Source of the DNA: Myxococcota bacterium
GTDB lineage: Bacteria; Myxococcota; UBA727; JAHDBA01
Assembly (NCBI GenBank): GCA_020627505.1
Contig: JAHDGS010000006.1
Span: 20,510 to 55,854, forward strand
Direction of reading: 5' to 3'
DNA: 35,345 nt
Part shown: positions 33,063 to 35,345 of the stretch, in pieces
How positions within the stretch are numbered: position 1 is the first letter of the stretch
Layout: each line of letters begins with the position of its first letter
The notes under the pieces: generated by a model
What the model was told of the DNA's origin: nothing
The model's input: the letters and a program-made list of their open reading frames with translations, nothing else
The model's database searches: none
Program-made: the position numbers and the translations under genes

Positions 33063-34014
33063 TCTGTGATAAAACAAAATCGAGTCCCCTTTCTTGGCAC
33101 ATTTCACAGGTGATGGGTGCCCAATGATCACCATCATCAACATCGATATAAAGATGTGTGAGATTGACCGCGTCAGCACGTTCCGCGATTTGAGTGGAAC
33201 CATAAAGCACGGGCACCCCACCCAAAACCAATTCATCGTGCTGAACAATGGGGTCTGCTAAGCCATGAATACTCAGTAGCCATGGCTCATCAGCGTCAAT
33301 GGTCGTCGGATCATTGATCGCGCCAGCTAAGTTGATAACACCATCAACACTGGTGGCTCCCTCTAGACCCCCAATCTCTCCTTCTAATCCGCCTTTTGCC
33401 TCGACAACATTATTTAAGAAAAATGATGCTTGGACATCAGCTGGATCTAAGTATGCATTATGCAAAGCAGTAATCGCCCCAGCAGAGTGTCCACCTGTGA
33501 TGAGACTCGATGCATCGATATCATAATCATCTTCATGTGCTCTGAGATAGCGAATAAACGCTTTATGATCATGAATGGCATCAACGATTGCACCGACATA
33601 GCCTTCAATACTGTTGAGATGAATAAAGCTCGACAACCGGTACTCTTGAACAAAGACCACGAAGCCAGCTCTCACAAGTGCATCGCGCCATCCGCGTAGA
33701 TCATCAAACTGTAAATTGGTAAACCCACCACCTGGTAGTAAAATAGCAACTGGTCTTTTGTCACGATCGTCTTCTTCCAGTTGATATGAACGATAAAATA
33801 AACCGATGGTATATTCATCTACATGTGGCGCTTCAGCAAAAGGGAGCCGCTCACTTTCAATGATTTCACTTTCAGTATTGAAGGCTTCTTCATCGACATC
33901 AAGGTCTTCATCTTCGTTTTCATTCTCATCTATATCATCTGTTTTATCAGATACGTCTGCTTCACACCCAAACAAAAATATAGAGAGGACAAAAAAAAGC
34001 GCTCTCATCAGCAT
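33055..34014 (-). CDS. Alpha/beta-hydrolase (esterase/lipase-like) lipoprotein
   Basis: PVAILLPGGGFTNL, ITGGHSAGAITALHNAYLD nucleophile elbow, DGDHWAPITCEMC; lipobox FLFGC. Confidence 0.85.
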   Translation of the reverse strand: MLMRALFFVLSIFLFGCEADVSDKTDDIDENENEDEDLDVDEEAFNTESEIIESERLPFAEAPHVDEYTIGLFYRSYQLEEDDRDKRPVAILLPGGGFTNLQFDDLRGWRDALVRAGFVVFVQEYRLSSFIHLNSIEGYVGAIVDAIHDHKAFIRYLRAHEDDYDIDASSLITGGHSAGAITALHNAYLDPADVQASFFLNNVVEAKGGLEGEIGGLEGATSVDGVINLAGAINDPTTIDADEPWLLSIHGLADPIVQHDELVLGGVPVLYGSTQIAERADAVNLTHLYIDVDDGDHWAPITCEMCQERGLDFVLSQIN

Positions 34015-34271
34015 CACTTGTCTCCCTTCCACTTTTTCCAGGCCCATAATAAAAGTCCCGTGAAGAATGCTTCATCAAGATTTCCAATAAAAGGAAGGTT
34101 ATCCGGCAACCAATCAAAAAAACCGAAAATCCCAAATTGAATATTGGCGAGGTAGGCGATACTCATCAATGCAACAGGGAGCGCAACGAGTCGATCTCTC
34201 GTTTTTGGTTTGGCTTGTTCGAGTTCATTCGACATAGGCTCTTTTACGTTTGTTTCGTCCTTTGAATCCAT
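34014..34271 (-). CDS. Small YkvA/DUF1232-like membrane protein
   Basis: FFDWLPDNLPFIGNLDEAFFTGLLLWAWKKWKG; RBS AGAGGTTGTG before ATG 34271; the 34289 ATG abuts a terminator. Confidence 0.65.
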   Translation of the reverse strand: MDSKDETNVKEPMSNELEQAKPKTRDRLVALPVALMSIAYLANIQFGIFGFFDWLPDNLPFIGNLDEAFFTGLLLWAWKKWKGDK

Positions 34272-34292
34272 CACAACCTCTTCAGACATAAT

Positions 34293-34318
34293 AAAATCGA
34301 CCTCAACAGGTCGATTTT
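34293..34318 (-). terminator. Strong hairpin terminator AAAATCGACCT-CAAC-AGGTCGATTTT
   Basis: Perfect 11-bp stem between 34370 and 34271 genes. Confidence 0.7.
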
Positions 34319-34369
34319 AAGGGGGACGAATAAGATTAGCAATCTCATTCATCCTGTAAAGTCCAACAA

Positions 34370-35345
34370 TTATTCACGCGCCTTCAAAAACTCGATCGCT
34401 TGATTCATACAATCTGTACAAGTCAGCGGTGTATGATGTCGACCACCCTCGATTTCAAAGTATTGGTGCACAAATCCTGCCAGCGAATCAAGATGCTCTG
34501 CAATCGACCCTGCGCCATACATATAATCACCAAATTCATAGTATGGTCCACTGCCCTCATCATCGGTGCCGTGAATGCTAAAAAGCCATGGCTCTCCCAC
34601 TGAAATAATCACAGGGTTCGCAATTGTACCAGCCATATTGATGACACCATTGAAATCACTCGAATAACCAGTCACCCCGACCGAACCTTCTAAACCGCCA
34701 ACGCGTTCAACCAATTCAGCATTAAACACCCATTGTGAATCAATATCTGATTCATCTAGATAGGCAGCATGTAGCGCGGTGATAGCGCCTGCCGAGTGAC
34801 CACCAACAATGATCTGGTCCTCGTTCAATCGGTTTGGGTTCCCTTCAGCAATTTCTTTTCTCACATAACGAACTAAAGCCTTTAAGTCCTGAACTGCATA
34901 TAGCATCGTCTCAGGATAAGCATCAAGCGACGTATTAAAATATGCATCCGTGACTGTTCTATAATTAGCAATCAAAACAACATAGCCCTGGCGAACCAAT
35001 ATATCTCGCCACGTCCCAATACTATATACAGCCCGAGGTCCGACTGTAAATTCTTCCGTTGCAACAAAGGTATAGCCGCCACCAGGTAGAAGAATGGCAA
35101 CTCTGCGCTCGTCTCTTTCATCACCTTCAATTGAAAACATTCGGTACGTCAACTCTTGTTCAACACCTTCACCATTCGTCGCCCGTGCGTATGGCGTTAA
35201 GTCGGTCGAAGTGATTGTTCCACCGATTAAGTCAACTAAATCTGCCTCATCCACCTCAATTTCTTCATCATCATCTGAATCGGTATTGAGCTCACCTTGC
35301 GCTTCATCCTCATCACCTTTATCAGGCGACACACCTGAATCAACG
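34370..35345 (-). CDS. Alpha/beta-hydrolase (esterase-like), paralogue of 33055-34014; 5' end runs off the window
   Basis: RRVAILLPGGGYTF, IVGGHSAGAITALHAAYLDESDI, GRHHTPLTCTDC; frame remains open to the window edge. Confidence 0.8.
   Translation of the reverse strand, partial: VDSGVSPDKGDEDEAQGELNTDSDDDEEIEVDEADLVDLIGGTITSTDLTPYARATNGEGVEQELTYRMFSIEGDERDERRVAILLPGGGYTFVATEEFTVGPRAVYSIGTWRDILVRQGYVVLIANYRTVTDAYFNTSLDAYPETMLYAVQDLKALVRYVRKEIAEGNPNRLNEDQIIVGGHSAGAITALHAAYLDESDIDSQWVFNAELVERVGGLEGSVGVTGYSSDFNGVINMAGTIANPVIISVGEPWLFSIHGTDDEGSGPYYEFGDYMYGAGSIAEHLDSLAGFVHQYFEIEGGRHHTPLTCTDCMNQAIEFLKARE

Overview
The window reads as a moderate-GC, gene-dense chromosomal segment from a Gram-negative, probably deltaproteobacterial/Bradymonadales-like bacterium; this taxonomic guess rests on lipoprotein style only. 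It is rich in predicted secreted or lipoprotein genes, many of them Cys-rich. Recognisable content includes: a truncated CDS with a 31-aa tandem repeat; an exported intradiol dioxygenase-like lipoprotein; a LysR regulator followed by a DacZ-like (PK_C + DAC) diadenylate cyclase; a WG-repeat lipoprotein; a fused HAD-ECH beta-oxidation enzyme; tandem V8-like serine proteases with C-terminal Cys-rich modules; a Crp/Fnr regulator; several small Cys-rich lipoproteins; a 1.7-kaa protein with two PLD-like motifs, a helix-hairpin-helix-like segment and a C-terminal S-adenosylhomocysteine-hydrolase-like Rossmann domain; a VWA lipoprotein behind a near-consensus sigma-54 promoter; a large TPR regulator with a C-terminal OmpR-type winged helix; a kelch-like lipoprotein; a complete TetR-TolC-HlyD-RND efflux operon; and two paralogous esterases flanking a YkvA/DUF1232-like gene. 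The most novel-looking signals are (i) the PLD/HhH/SAHH-like fusion and (ii) a shared cis-architecture around it: three GACA(CG/GC)TGTC palindromes plus 5'UTR hairpins ending in GATCAA-(N)-GGAGAATRAAATG. No tRNA, rRNA or CRISPR array was recognised. All homology calls are by eye from motifs; no searches were run.
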